A stretch of DNA of 64,000 nucleotides, taken from contig NZ_JALMUV010000020.1 in the NCBI RefSeq assembly GCF_023155275.1, forward strand, positions 1 to 64,000, given 5' to 3'. How positions within the stretch are numbered: position 1 is the stretch's first letter; each line of letters begins with the position of its first letter. The stretch comes from Streptomyces rhizoryzae. GTDB lineage: Bacteria > Actinomycetota > Actinomycetes > Streptomycetales > Streptomycetaceae. Positions 1-7,969 of this stretch are shown in pieces. The translations under genes and the position numbers were made by a program. A model generated the notes under the pieces. The model ran no database searches. It saw nothing but the letters and a program-made list of their open reading frames with translations, and was not told where the DNA came from.

Positions 1-225
1 GTGCGGTGGGGTGTGAGTGGTGATGGGGGCGGCAGGGGTGGGGTGCTGGGGGGTGGTGGCAGGGGCGGGGGGTGGCGGTGTGGCGTGGGCGTCGGGGGGT
101 GTGGACAGGGCGACGGCCGCGGCCGCGCAGGTGGCGGTGGCGGCGACGGTGGCGCAGACCCGGTGCGTCAGGGTGCGCAGGCGGCCGTCCGGTGCCGTGG
201 GGTGGGTGTGCGGGGTCGGGCCCAT
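1..225 (-). CDS. Secreted protein, N-terminal part only (cut by window edge)
   Basis: An ATG at 223-225 (minus) follows a GAGG ribosome-binding site 8 bases upstream and opens a frame that runs off the left edge without a stop (75 codons visible). The product has a typical Sec signal peptide: a basic stretch (RLRTLTHR), an alanine-rich hydrophobic core, and an AHA cleavage site near residue 48. A Pro/Thr-rich segment follows, typical of linkers in actinobacterial exported proteins. The mature domain lies outside the window, so no function can be given. It is divergent from the TetR gene downstream. Confidence 0.6.
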   Translation of the reverse strand, partial: MGPTPHTHPTAPDGRLRTLTHRVCATVAATATCAAAAVALSTPPDAHATPPPPAPATTPQHPTPAAPITTHTPPH

Positions 226-659
226 GCCTATCGCCTCATGCGGCGGGTGCCTTCTGCGTCATGGTGATCAGCCTGCGGCGGGGGATGGTCGCTCGCGCGT
301 GGGGATGCGTCAAATGGAGGGCGGCGGTCCTTCGGGTGGAGTCCGGGGGACTCCGAGTGGCTGATGGGGCGTCAGCGGGAGCAGGCCGGAGGGTGGGTGG
401 CGCAGGTCACACCGCGGGAGGGAAATAACCGGGGAGCCGGTCCCCGTTTGCAGGGGTGTTGAGTGAAGCGGGGAGTGGTTCCCCGGTTCTGTGGTTTTCC
501 GGTTCTGTGGCTTCCCGGTTCTCCGGATCCGGGGCGGCCGGCGCATCGTGACCGGCGGCCGGTGGCCTTCGCTCGGTGAGCGCCGATCGGTGATCAGCGG
601 GCAGCGGGCAGCGGTCGGCGAAGAGTAAGGGGTGAAGGGTGAAGGGGGGTGTCGGTGTG
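226..659. other. Divergent intergenic region without a convincing gene
   Basis: The stretch separates the leftward secreted-protein gene from the rightward TetR gene. Open frames here are GC-bias shadows without a ribosome-binding site. The only structure I see is the set of three 16-bp-spaced repeats listed separately and a purine-rich Shine-Dalgarno zone just before the TetR start. Confidence 0.5.
483..526 (+). repeat. Three tandem CCGGTTCTGTGG-type repeats
   Basis: CCGGTTCTGTGG occurs at 483-494 and 499-510, and a variant CCGGTTCTCCGG at 515-526, each 16 bp from the last. The repeats sit in the divergent region 130-180 bp before the TetR start. Spacing of about one and a half helical turns could suit a multi-site operator, but that is inference. 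They could also be neutral. Confidence 0.55.
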
Positions 660-1292
660 GTGACTGTGCAGCCGAGGCTGCGGGCCGACGCGGTGCGCAA
701 CCGGGAGCGGATCATCGCGGCCGCGCGGGAGACGATGGTCGAGTACGGCGCCGACGTCCCGTTCGACGAGATCGCCCGGCGCGCGGGTGTCGGCAACGCG
801 ACGCTCTACCGTCACTTCGCGGACCGCCGGGAGTTGATCCACCACGTCACACTCTCCGTCATGTCCCGTATGGCGGACCGCGCGGAGCGCGCCCTCACCG
901 AGGAGCCGGAGGCGTTCGAGGCGCTGCGGCGCTTCGCGCACGAGGCGGTGGAGGAGCGGATCGGCGCCCTGTGCCCGCTGCTGTCCGGCGGTGTCGACGC
1001 GGCTCATCCCGACCTGCTCGCGGCGCGCGCTCGCCTGGACACGGCGGTGGCCGCCCTCATGGACGCCGCCCGGGACGGCGGCCGGCTGCGCGCCGACATC
1101 GCGGTCGGCGATCTGATGGTCGCGCTCACCCAGCTCACCCGCCCGCTGCCGGGCAGCGGCTGTATCGACTTCGACAAGTTCGTGCACCGGCACCTACAGC
1201 TGTTCCTGGACGGCCTCCAGGCTCCGGCGCGGTCCGAACTGCCCGGGTGCGCCGCCACGTTGGAGGATCTGAGGAGTCGCCGCCGCTCGTAA
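660..1292 (+). CDS. TetR/AcrR family transcriptional regulator
   Basis: The N-terminus (RNRERIIAAARETMVEYG) followed by a helix-turn-helix with the family signature VGNATLYRHFADRREL, around residues 33-60, identifies a TetR-type repressor. The C-terminal ligand domain has the usual helical character. The GTG at 660 is preferred because a G-rich Shine-Dalgarno (about 643-650) precedes it; an in-frame GTG at 639 is an alternative. The next gene, about 210 bp downstream on the same strand, is a drug-efflux-type MFS pump, so control of that pump is the likely role. The ligand is unknown. Confidence 0.88.
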   Translation: MTVQPRLRADAVRNRERIIAAARETMVEYGADVPFDEIARRAGVGNATLYRHFADRRELIHHVTLSVMSRMADRAERALTEEPEAFEALRRFAHEAVEERIGALCPLLSGGVDAAHPDLLAARARLDTAVAALMDAARDGGRLRADIAVGDLMVALTQLTRPLPGSGCIDFDKFVHRHLQLFLDGLQAPARSELPGCAATLEDLRSRRRS

Positions 1293-1366
1293 GGGGGAGT
1301 GCCGGCCGCCCCATCCCCTGGCCCCGGCCCACGGGTCGCTGTACCCGTCCGGCGCTTCTTCACGTT

Positions 1367-1484
1367 CCGTTACGCACGTCCTCACGTCCTCACGCTTCAC
1401 GTCCTCACGTCATTAACGGGCGCTGCGCGCTTCACGACCCTCACGCGCGTTTCCCCCGCTACGCACCGATATATCCGTTACGCA
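1367..1484 (+). promoter_or_regulatory. Leader of the MFS gene with repeated CCGYTACGCA motif
   Basis: CCGTTACGCA at 1367-1376 and 1475-1484, and CCGCTACGCA at 1457-1466, lie in the 211 bp between the TetR stop and the MFS start. Between them is a run of CACGTCCT units (about 1376-1410). A perfect ACGGGT-N6-ACCCGT dyad lies at 1331-1348. These repeats are reasonable candidates for binding sites of the adjacent TetR protein; no binding evidence is available from sequence. Confidence 0.4.
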
Positions 1485-1503
1485 TCACTAGGTGGACCTC
1501 GCC

Positions 1504-3054
1504 ATGCCTGATATCGCTCCGCACGTCGATCCGCGGCGCTGGAAAGCGCTGATATTCATCGCCCTCGCGCAACTGATGGTCGTCCTGGACTCGACCATCG
1601 TGAACATCGCGCTGCCCTCCGCCCAGAAGGACCTGGGGATCAGCGACGCCAACCGGCAGTGGGTCATCACGGCCTACGCACTGGCCTTCGGCGGGCTGCT
1701 GCTCTTCGGCGGCCGGCTCTCCGACCTCTGGGGCCGGCGGCGCACCTTCCTCATCGGCCTGACCGGCTTCGCGCTGGCCTCCGCGCTCGGCGGGGCCGCG
1801 GCGGGTGAGGGGATGCTGCTGGGCGCGCGGGCGCTCCAGGGCGTCTTCGGCGCGCTGCTGGCGCCGTCCGCGCTGTCGCTGCTGGCGGTGACGTTCACCG
1901 AGGCGCGGGAGCGGGCCAAGGCGTTCGGCATCTTCGGTGCGATCGCCGGTGGCGGGGCCGCCCTCGGGCTGCTCCTCGGCGGTGTGCTGACCGAGTACCT
2001 GGACTGGCGCTGGACGTTCTTCGTCAACATCCCGATCGCGGTGATCGCCGCGGCCGGTGCCGTACTGGTCATCCGTGAGCCCGCCGTGGGCCGCAACTCC
2101 TCCCGGCTGGACGTCCCCGGTGTCGTCCTGGCGTCGCTCGGCCTGGTCTCCCTGGTCTACGCCTTCACCCGGGCCGAGTCCGACGGCTGGCTGGCCGGGG
2201 TGACGCTGGCGCTGTTCGGCGCGGCGGCCGTGCTGCTGCTGGCGTTCGTCGTGGTCGAGTCGAAGGTGGCGGCGCCGCTGCTGCCGCTGCGGGTGGTCGC
2301 CGAGCGGAACCGCGCGGGTGTCTACGCGTCGCTGGGCCTGGCCGTGATCGGCATGTTCGGTCTCTTCCTGTTCCTGACCTACTACCTCCAGATCGTGAAG
2401 GGTTACACGCCGGTCGTGACCGGTCTGGCCTTCCTTCCGATGGTCGCGGGCATGATCACCGGTTCGACGCAGATCGGTGCCCGGCTGATGACCCGGGTGC
2501 GGCCGCGGCTGCTGATGGCGCCCGGTTTCACGGTCGCCGCGCTCGGCATGCTCGTCCTGAGCCAGATCGACCTGGACACCTCCTACCCGGCGCTGATCCT
2601 GCCCGGCTTCGTCCTGATGGGCCTGGGCATGGGTACCGCGTTCATGCCGGCGATGTCGCTGGCCACGCACGGGGTCCAGCCGCGGGACGCGGGAGTGGCC
2701 TCCGCGATGGTCAACACCTCCCAGCAGGTCGGCGGGGCGATCGGCACCGCCCTGCTGAACACCATCGCGGCCAGCGCCACCACGGCGTACGCGACCGCGC
2801 ACGCGGCCGGCGCGCGCTCCGCGGACCTGCTCAAGCTCCAGTCGATGGTGCACGGCTACACCTCCGCCATCCGGTGGGCGGTGGGCATCCTCGCCCTGGC
2901 GGCGGTGATCGCCTTCACGTTCATCAACACCGGGCGGCCGGGCGCCGGTTCGCCGGCGGCCTCGTCGTCGGACGGCGCTGCGGGTGCGGAAGCGGGTGCC
3001 GGGGACGGTGCGGGCACGGAAGAGGCGGCGCCGGTTCCGGTGATGGTGCACTGA
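1504..3054 (+). CDS. MFS drug:proton antiporter, DHA2 (14-TMS) type
   Basis: A 516-residue polytopic membrane protein of the EmrB/QacA type. The DHA2 signature LDSTIVNIALP lies in the first helix (about residues 29-39), and the cytoplasmic motif GGRLSDLWGRRR follows helix 2. Alternating hydrophobic segments fit 14 helices. The C-terminus is a soluble Ala/Gly/Glu-rich tail. ATG 1504 has AGGTGG about 8 bases upstream and is preferred over GTG 1492. Family members export cationic dyes, antiseptics or antibiotics using the proton gradient. The upstream TetR gene makes this a typical regulator-pump pair. The substrate cannot be read from sequence. Confidence 0.9.
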   Translation: MPDIAPHVDPRRWKALIFIALAQLMVVLDSTIVNIALPSAQKDLGISDANRQWVITAYALAFGGLLLFGGRLSDLWGRRRTFLIGLTGFALASALGGAAAGEGMLLGARALQGVFGALLAPSALSLLAVTFTEARERAKAFGIFGAIAGGGAALGLLLGGVLTEYLDWRWTFFVNIPIAVIAAAGAVLVIREPAVGRNSSRLDVPGVVLASLGLVSLVYAFTRAESDGWLAGVTLALFGAAAVLLLAFVVVESKVAAPLLPLRVVAERNRAGVYASLGLAVIGMFGLFLFLTYYLQIVKGYTPVVTGLAFLPMVAGMITGSTQIGARLMTRVRPRLLMAPGFTVAALGMLVLSQIDLDTSYPALILPGFVLMGLGMGTAFMPAMSLATHGVQPRDAGVASAMVNTSQQVGGAIGTALLNTIAASATTAYATAHAAGARSADLLKLQSMVHGYTSAIRWAVGILALAAVIAFTFINTGRPGAGSPAASSSDGAAGAEAGAGDGAGTEEAAPVPVMVH

Positions 3055-3153
3055 GGGCGCGGTGCGGCGCGCGGCAGCGCGTGCGGTGAGGTGTCCGAGG
3101 TGGCCGGCAGCGCGTGCGCGGTGAGGTGTGCACGTGGGGGCGGCCACGAAGGA

Positions 3154-3198
3154 CCGGCCGGTTCCCGGGGGCGCGGATGCGCCCCCGGGGCCGGCCGG
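3154..3198. terminator. Strong GC hairpin between convergent genes
   Basis: Arms 3154-3174 and 3179-3198 (CCGGCCGG...GGGGGCGC and its complement, with a small internal mismatch) enclose a GGAT loop. There is no T tail, as is common in Streptomyces. It lies in the otherwise empty 400 bp between the MFS stop (3054) and the MarR stop (3457) and would serve both convergent transcripts. Confidence 0.65.
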
Positions 3199-3456
3199 TG
3201 CCGTGTTTCCGGCCGGTGGGTGGTGCCGGCGGGTGGTGGCGTGCGTGCGGCCGGCCGGTGGCAGGAGCCGGCGGGTGGGGGTGCTCAGGGGTGGCGGGCG
3301 GCAGTGCCCCGTGACCGCGCGCACCCGGGAGTCCGGGAGCCCTGGGGCCACCGGGCCGGGAGTCCGCGCGCCCCGGAGTCCGCTCGCCCGACGGGCCCCC
3401 GGGCGCGTGGCCTCCGCGTCGGCCCCCGCGTCGGCCTCCCCTCGTCCCGCTGAAGG

Positions 3457-3954
3457 TCAGCGGAGCCAGGGGAGGTCGGCGCCCTGGGGCTGGAGCCCGT
3501 CGGCGATCACGCAGCAGATCGCGTCGAGTTGGCTGATCTGTTCCCGGGTGAGCCGGTCGAAGATCGCGGCCCGGACGGCGGCGACGTGGCCGGGCGCGGC
3601 CTTCTCCAGAACGCGCAGCCCCTCGTCCGTGAGGTAGGCGTTCTGGCCCCGCTTGTCGGACGGGCAGTCCTCGCGGCGGACCCAGCCGTTCTTCTCCAGG
3701 CGGGCGACGGCGTGCGAGAGGCGGGACCGGGTGATCTTGGCGTTCTGGGCCAGCTCGGTCATCCGCATCCGGCGCCGGGGCGCGCGGGAGAGCTGGACGA
3801 GCAGGCCGTAATAGACGTGCGGCATCCCGGCGTCGCGCTGGAGCTGGCGGTCGAGGTGGTCCTCCAGGAGCGTGGTGGCGTGGAGGTACGCCTGCCAGGC
3901 GTGCTGCTCCTCGTCGTCGAGCCAGCGCGGCTCGGTCGCGGGTTCGTTGCTCAT
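3457..3954 (-). CDS. MarR family transcriptional regulator
   Basis: A 165-residue winged-helix protein. The segment RMTELAQNAKITRSRLSHAVARLEKNGWVRREDCPSDKRGQNAYLTDEG contains the MarR recognition helix and the wing with the conserved DxRG-like motif (SDKRGQ). Length and the N- and C-terminal dimerisation helices fit the family. ATG 3954 is chosen over GTG 3963 because GAGAGA is correctly spaced only for the former. It is convergent with the MFS pump and separated from the questin-oxidase-like gene by 240 bp, so the target gene is not obvious. Autoregulation is plausible, given the dyad immediately upstream. Confidence 0.88.
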   Translation of the reverse strand: MSNEPATEPRWLDDEEQHAWQAYLHATTLLEDHLDRQLQRDAGMPHVYYGLLVQLSRAPRRRMRMTELAQNAKITRSRLSHAVARLEKNGWVRREDCPSDKRGQNAYLTDEGLRVLEKAAPGHVAAVRAAIFDRLTREQISQLDAICCVIADGLQPQGADLPWLR

Positions 3955-3961
3955 GCCATCC

Positions 3962-3998
3962 ACTCTCTCACCGCTCGGAGAGTTATTTAAGATTTAAC
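3962..3998 (-). promoter_or_regulatory. AT-rich promoter/operator region of the MarR gene
   Basis: Directly upstream of the MarR start are ACTCTC-N10-GAGAGT (3962-3983) and the AT-rich imperfect dyad GTTATTTAAGATTTAAC (3982-3998). Such AT-richness is exceptional in this GC-rich window and marks the promoter. The dyads are candidate autoregulatory MarR sites. This is inference only. Confidence 0.45.
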
Positions 3999-4193
3999 AA
4001 TATGCCGTCGGCCGAGAAGCGCCGGGTGTGGCGGGTGCGGTGGCCCGTGCGGGGTGGGTCGGCCCGTGCAGGGGCATCGGGTAACGCCAGTGTCGCCCTG
4101 GTTGAGTGTGATGTCGGTAATGTCGGCGCTATTTTTCTTGACCGGAGGGCAGGGGGTGCGGGCGGAGCGGGCGCGCCCCCTCCGCCCCGCCCG

Positions 4194-5246
4194 TCAGTCC
4201 TCTCCCGGCGTGATCAGTTCCAGGGAGCGGAGGGCCGCCTTCAGGGCGCGGTCGTCGCCGTCCGGGGTCCAGGAGGCGACGTCGAGGGCGGTGTCGGTGA
4301 GCTTGATCGCGTGGGCGTCGCCGTGCGCCGCGGCCCGTTCGAAGACCTCCTCGGGGGTGAGCGGCCCGGTTGACGGCTCCGGCAGGGGCTCGTCGGGGCT
4401 GTAGACGGAGGTGAGCGCGGCGCTCGCCGCCCAGGCCGCGCCGAACGAGGGCACCCAGAGCGCGCGGGGCAGCGCCGGGAGGGTGCGCAGGATGGCGCTC
4501 GGGGCGGTGGCCGCGTGGACCAGCAGGACCGCGTCGCCGTGGCCGTAGCCGAGGTAGCGGTGGGTGGCCGCCCGGACCAGCGCGGCCAGCTGGTCCCGCG
4601 CGTCATCGGGGCCCTGCGGGGCGCGCAGCGCCGCGGCGGCGGCCGGCCAGCCCGCCGTGCCGGGAAGCTGGGTCAGCCCGTTGGTGACCGAGGTCCGCTG
4701 GTCGGCGACGTGCGGGAGGGCGGCCAGGGCGTCGTCGGGGGAGAGGGTGCCGGCGGGCTCCGCGGTGACCGGGAGGGTGGTGTGCCGGGCCGCCCAGTAG
4801 CCGAGGGCGTGCCCCAACTCCGCGATCCGCGGCGCCTCTTCGCCCTGCTCCAGCAGGGTGCGGACGGCGTGGCCGACGCGGATGACCGGGTGGGTGGCGG
4901 CGCCCGCGAGACCGGGCAGCAGCCGGGGCCACCACTCGGCGAGCACCTCGCGCCAGGGGCGTTCGGCGACCTGGCGGGTCAGGTACGTGGTCCAGTCGGT
5001 GACCCGGCGCCGGTCGCCCAGCGCCTCCCGCCAGTTGGTGTCGGTGAGCGCGGTGTGGGCGCCGGGGACGTCCTCCAGCCGGGTGGCGTAGTCGTCGAGC
5101 CAGCGGTGGACGGTGGCGGCCTGGCCGTGCCGGGCCAGGGCTTCCACCGCCATCGGGCCGTGGTTGCTGAGGTATCCGTTGAACTCGGGGCCGGTGGTGT
5201 GGAGGCGTTCCAGGGCTTCGTCGAGTGTGCCGCTCCTCGTATCCAT
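4194..5246 (-). CDS. Questin oxidase family protein
   Basis: The 350-residue product has the N-terminal pattern of the questin oxidase-like family (LDEALERLHTTGPEFNGYLSNHGPMAVEAL), conserved histidines in LSNHGPMAVEALARHG, and a middle block with HPVIRVGHAVRTL. Fungal questin oxidase performs a Baeyer-Villiger-type ring opening of an anthraquinone. Streptomyces members are widespread but mostly uncharacterised, so the substrate here is unknown. No signal peptide or membrane segment is seen, so it is probably cytosolic. The ATG at 5246 begins a monocistronic leftward gene, with no flavin motif visible. Confidence 0.75.
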   Translation of the reverse strand: MDTRSGTLDEALERLHTTGPEFNGYLSNHGPMAVEALARHGQAATVHRWLDDYATRLEDVPGAHTALTDTNWREALGDRRRVTDWTTYLTRQVAERPWREVLAEWWPRLLPGLAGAATHPVIRVGHAVRTLLEQGEEAPRIAELGHALGYWAARHTTLPVTAEPAGTLSPDDALAALPHVADQRTSVTNGLTQLPGTAGWPAAAAALRAPQGPDDARDQLAALVRAATHRYLGYGHGDAVLLVHAATAPSAILRTLPALPRALWVPSFGAAWAASAALTSVYSPDEPLPEPSTGPLTPEEVFERAAAHGDAHAIKLTDTALDVASWTPDGDDRALKAALRSLELITPGED

Positions 5247-5678
5247 GGCCCGAGGCTAGGGCGGCGCCGGGGACCGGGTAACGGGCCGCGGGCGGATCCC
5301 GGACGGGCCCGCGGGACTACGGCGCTGGTCGTACGGCGGGGAGGGGCCGCAGGCCGGTGCGGGGGCGGGTCGCGGGGCGTTGTCAGTGGCAGGTGAGACG
5401 CTGAAGTCATGGGCGCGGGGCGGCCTTTGGGACAGCCGGCGGCGCGGCCGCGACGGCACGCACCGGGACGGCGGGCCTGCGGCACGAGGCGGACAGGAGG
5501 GCGGAGATGGGGGCAGAGGTGAGGGCGGAGTGGGGGTGGGCTTACGGGGCGGGGTGACGGGCGGAGAGGTCGCCGGACTGGGGGGCTGAGGAGCTGAGGG
5601 GGTGCCGGTCTGCGGTGTGGGGGAGCCGCAGCGGAAAGCGGACAGGAGGTGTCGGGTATCCGCGGGAGGCTGGCCGCC
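5247..5678. other. Intergenic region between divergent genes, no gene seen
   Basis: About 430 bp of G-rich, strongly purine-biased sequence between the questin-oxidase-like gene and the PPOX-fold gene. Short frames here lack start signals and have glycine/arginine-rich nonsense translations. I see no RNA or clear operator. Confidence 0.4.
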
Positions 5679-6293
5679 ATGACGAGTGAGGACGAGCAGC
5701 GGACGGGGAGCGGACGGCGCGTGGAACGCAGCGCGGCGGCCGGCGGCACGGGGCACAGGACGGGGCACAGAGGTGCGGCGGCGGGCGGGGCCGTGGGTGT
5801 CTCCTGGGCCGAGGTGGAGGCGGTGGCACCGGAGTTGGCCCGGGCGGTGCGGGCGCGCTTCGGGGCGTACCGGCATCACATCCTGGCCACCCTGCGGAGG
5901 GACGGTGCGCCGCGGCTGAGCGGACTGGAGGCGGATTTCCGCTACGGCGAGCTGTGGCTGGGCATGATGATCGGCTCGCGCAAGGCGCTGGACCTGCGGC
6001 GCGACCCCCGGTTCGCGCTGCACGCCAATCCCGGTGGCGGCACGGACCCGGGGGCGGGCGATGTGCGGATCGCCGGGCAGGCGGTGGAAGTGACCGACTC
6101 CGGGCTGAAGGCGCGGTACGCGGCGGACGTGGAGCCGCCGGAGCCGTTCCACCTCTACCGGGCGGAGGTGACGGAGGTGGTGCGGACGTCCGTCGAGGCG
6201 CCGTTCATGAAGGTGGAGAGCTGGCGGCCGGGGCGGCCGCTGCGGACGATACGGCGGACGTCCCAGGACGCGGAGCTGCTGGTGGACGGGTGA
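5679..6293 (+). CDS. Pyridoxamine 5'-phosphate oxidase-fold (flavin/deazaflavin-binding) protein
   Basis: After a 35-residue low-complexity leader, the sequence RFGAYRHHILATLRRDGAPRLSG, then GELWLGMMIGSRKALDLRRDPRFALHANP and an ending IRRTSQ, follow the split-barrel flavoprotein fold of the PPOX family. Members bind FMN or coenzyme F420 and carry out varied redox reactions. The PdxH active-site set is not apparent, so this is not called as pyridoxamine phosphate oxidase itself. ATG 5679 has GGAGG 9-10 bases upstream and is preferred over the GTG at 5649. The gene stands alone, convergent with the membrane protein downstream. Confidence 0.78.
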   Translation: MTSEDEQRTGSGRRVERSAAAGGTGHRTGHRGAAAGGAVGVSWAEVEAVAPELARAVRARFGAYRHHILATLRRDGAPRLSGLEADFRYGELWLGMMIGSRKALDLRRDPRFALHANPGGGTDPGAGDVRIAGQAVEVTDSGLKARYAADVEPPEPFHLYRAEVTEVVRTSVEAPFMKVESWRPGRPLRTIRRTSQDAELLVDG

Positions 6294-6332
6294 GCGTGCT
6301 GCCGGTGGGGTGCGGCCGGCCGGCCCGGCCGG

Positions 6333-6926
6333 TCAGTGGGCCGTGTGCAGCGGGCGCCCGCCGGCCGGGCGGGCGTGGCGCGGCCGGTGCCGGCCGTGCG
6401 GTTCGCGTACGCGGTGGGTGCGGAAGATGTAGAGGGAGGTGATGAACATCACCCCGAACATCCCCAGGCCCCAGAGCGTCGACGAGAGCACCGAGGGCGC
6501 GGAGCCGGCGAGGGAGTACAGCCAGCCCATCGATGCGCCGAAGAGGGCGCCGTAGGCGAGCGCGCGGGTCTCGGTGAGCATGGTCGACTGGAAGTGCACC
6601 AGCGTCACGCCCAGGATCCCGGTGACCACCGCCGCGATCAGCCCGGTGAGGGCGGCCTGCCCGCCCTTCGCCCCGTTGGTGTGGTCCATCCAGATCGTGT
6701 AGGCGCCGAAGCAGAGCGCCGCGATGACCGGGAGCACCACCGAGGGCCGGAGGCGTCCGGCCGTCCCGGTGTCCGGGCCGGTGTCCGGTCCGGCGCCGGA
6801 GCGTTCCGCGGTGGCCGGGGCGGTCGCGCCGTGCTCCGGTTCGATGCTGCCGTGGGAGCGGGCGGCCCGTGCCTCGGGCAGTCCGTCACCGCGGGGGTGC
6901 TGGTCGCCGTGGGCGTGCTGGTCCAT
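6333..6926 (-). CDS. Hypothetical membrane protein, about four transmembrane segments
   Basis: A 197-residue protein starting at ATG 6926, with a strong GAGAGGAG ribosome-binding site 6 bases upstream. The first 65 residues are hydrophilic and His/Gly/Ala-rich. Then come hydrophobic segments (VVLPVIAALCFGAYTIWM, ALTGLIAAVVTGILGVTLVHF, ALAYGALFGASMGWLYSLAG, WGLGMFGVMFITSLYIF) and a basic His-rich tail. I recognise no enzyme motif or named family. It is a cytoplasmic-membrane protein of unknown role. Confidence 0.7.
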   Translation of the reverse strand: MDQHAHGDQHPRGDGLPEARAARSHGSIEPEHGATAPATAERSGAGPDTGPDTGTAGRLRPSVVLPVIAALCFGAYTIWMDHTNGAKGGQAALTGLIAAVVTGILGVTLVHFQSTMLTETRALAYGALFGASMGWLYSLAGSAPSVLSSTLWGLGMFGVMFITSLYIFRTHRVREPHGRHRPRHARPAGGRPLHTAH

Positions 6927-7232
6927 GACGGGCTCCTCTCGTTCGCCCCTCTTGTCGTCGTGCCGTCCGGGGGCGGGCGGTCCGGGGCGGGCGGTCCGAG
7001 TCCCGCTCCCGTCCCCTGCGGACTGCCTCCCTGCGGACTGCTCCCTCCGGACCTCCTGCCCTGCGGAAGCCCTGGCATCCGGGGAACCTGCCGTCCAGGA
7101 GGTGTCCGGGGCGTCCGGGGGCGTCCGGGGCTTTCTGTCCAGGCGACACCCGGCCACCGGCGGCGTCAACTGGATCAGCCCCCGGGGCGCCCGGAGTCCC
7201 GGCACCCCGCCCTCCAGCCTCGGACTACCCGG
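6927..7232. other. Non-coding spacer
   Basis: About 300 bp between two leftward genes, made of C/G-rich short repeats (CCGGGGGCGTCCGGGG-like units around 7100-7130). It presumably carries the promoter of the membrane-protein gene. No gene or RNA is recognised. Confidence 0.35.
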
Positions 7233-7784
7233 CTACCCGGCGCTCGCCCCGTCCCGCTGCCCCGCCCCGTCGAGGTCCTTCTGGTACCAGGCGACGTCCC
7301 AGTAGCGGCCGAACTTACGACCCACCTCCGTGAACGTGCCGAGGTGGCGGAAGCCGAAGCGGGTGTGCAGGCGGACGGACGCCTCGTTGGGCTGGGCGAT
7401 CCCGGCGTAGGCGCGGTGCACGTCCTGCTCCGCGAGCACCGCGAAGAGCGCCGTGTACAGGAGCGTGCCGATGCCCCGGCCGGTGGCATCCGGGGCGCAG
7501 TACACGCTGGTCTCCACGGACGTCGCGTACGCCGGCTTGGCGCGGTAGGGGCTGCTGGTCGCGTACCCGAGGAGGGTGCCGCCGGCGTCCTGCGCAACCA
7601 GAAGGCGATACGGGCCGTCTAGGGGGTAGGAGAGCAGCCACGGGCGGCGCCGGTCCGCGGTGAAGGGCTCCGTGTCGAAGGTGAGGGGCGTCTCACGGAC
7701 GTAGTGGTTGTAGAGCTCCGTGAGCGCCGCGAGGTCCGTCTCCCCGCCCGCCCTGACCTGCACGTCCCCATGTCCGGACAGCAT
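7233..7784 (-). CDS. GNAT acetyltransferase, phosphinothricin-acetyltransferase-like
   Basis: The 183-residue protein contains LYNHYVRETPLTFDTEPFT near the N-terminus, a core pattern of PAT/Bar-type enzymes, and the acetyl-CoA loop DATGRGIGTLLYTALFAVL. It ends with the GF(R)HLGTFTEVGRKFGRYWDVAWYQKDL motif shared with that subfamily. PAT enzymes N-acetylate phosphinothricin or related amino-acid analogues, but many homologues act on methionine sulfone or unknown amines, so the substrate is open. ATG 7784 is preceded by AGGGGAGG. It is divergent from hrdD. Confidence 0.82.
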   Translation of the reverse strand: MLSGHGDVQVRAGGETDLAALTELYNHYVRETPLTFDTEPFTADRRRPWLLSYPLDGPYRLLVAQDAGGTLLGYATSSPYRAKPAYATSVETSVYCAPDATGRGIGTLLYTALFAVLAEQDVHRAYAGIAQPNEASVRLHTRFGFRHLGTFTEVGRKFGRYWDVAWYQKDLDGAGQRDGASAG

Positions 7785-7845
7785 GTTTCCTCCCCTGGTG
7801 ACGGCGCAGGGTACTGCATGATCAGAAAAATTGGGGCGCGGCAGG

Positions 7846-7871
7846 GGAATTCTGTCCGGATTCCAGCCGTT
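7846..7871 (+). promoter_or_regulatory. Sigma-R-type promoter of hrdD
   Basis: GGAAT at 7846-7850 and GTT at 7869-7871 are separated by exactly 18 bases. This matches the GGAAT-N18-GTT consensus of the Streptomyces thiol-stress ECF sigma factor SigR. hrdD of S. coelicolor is an established SigR target, which supports the assignment. It lies 99 bp upstream of the hrdD start codon. Confidence 0.75.
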
Positions 7872-7969
7872 GTTTCCATCGGACGGGTCAGCCGGTCGCC
7901 CACCGCACGACAGACCGGAGGGCTCGCCCCACCGTCCCGCGACCGACTCAGCGCAAAGGGAGCACACGC

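Noticed and set aside
5679..6293. Calling the PPOX-fold gene pdxH
   Set aside because: Only the fold signature is visible; PdxH-specific substrate residues and usual length are not evident.
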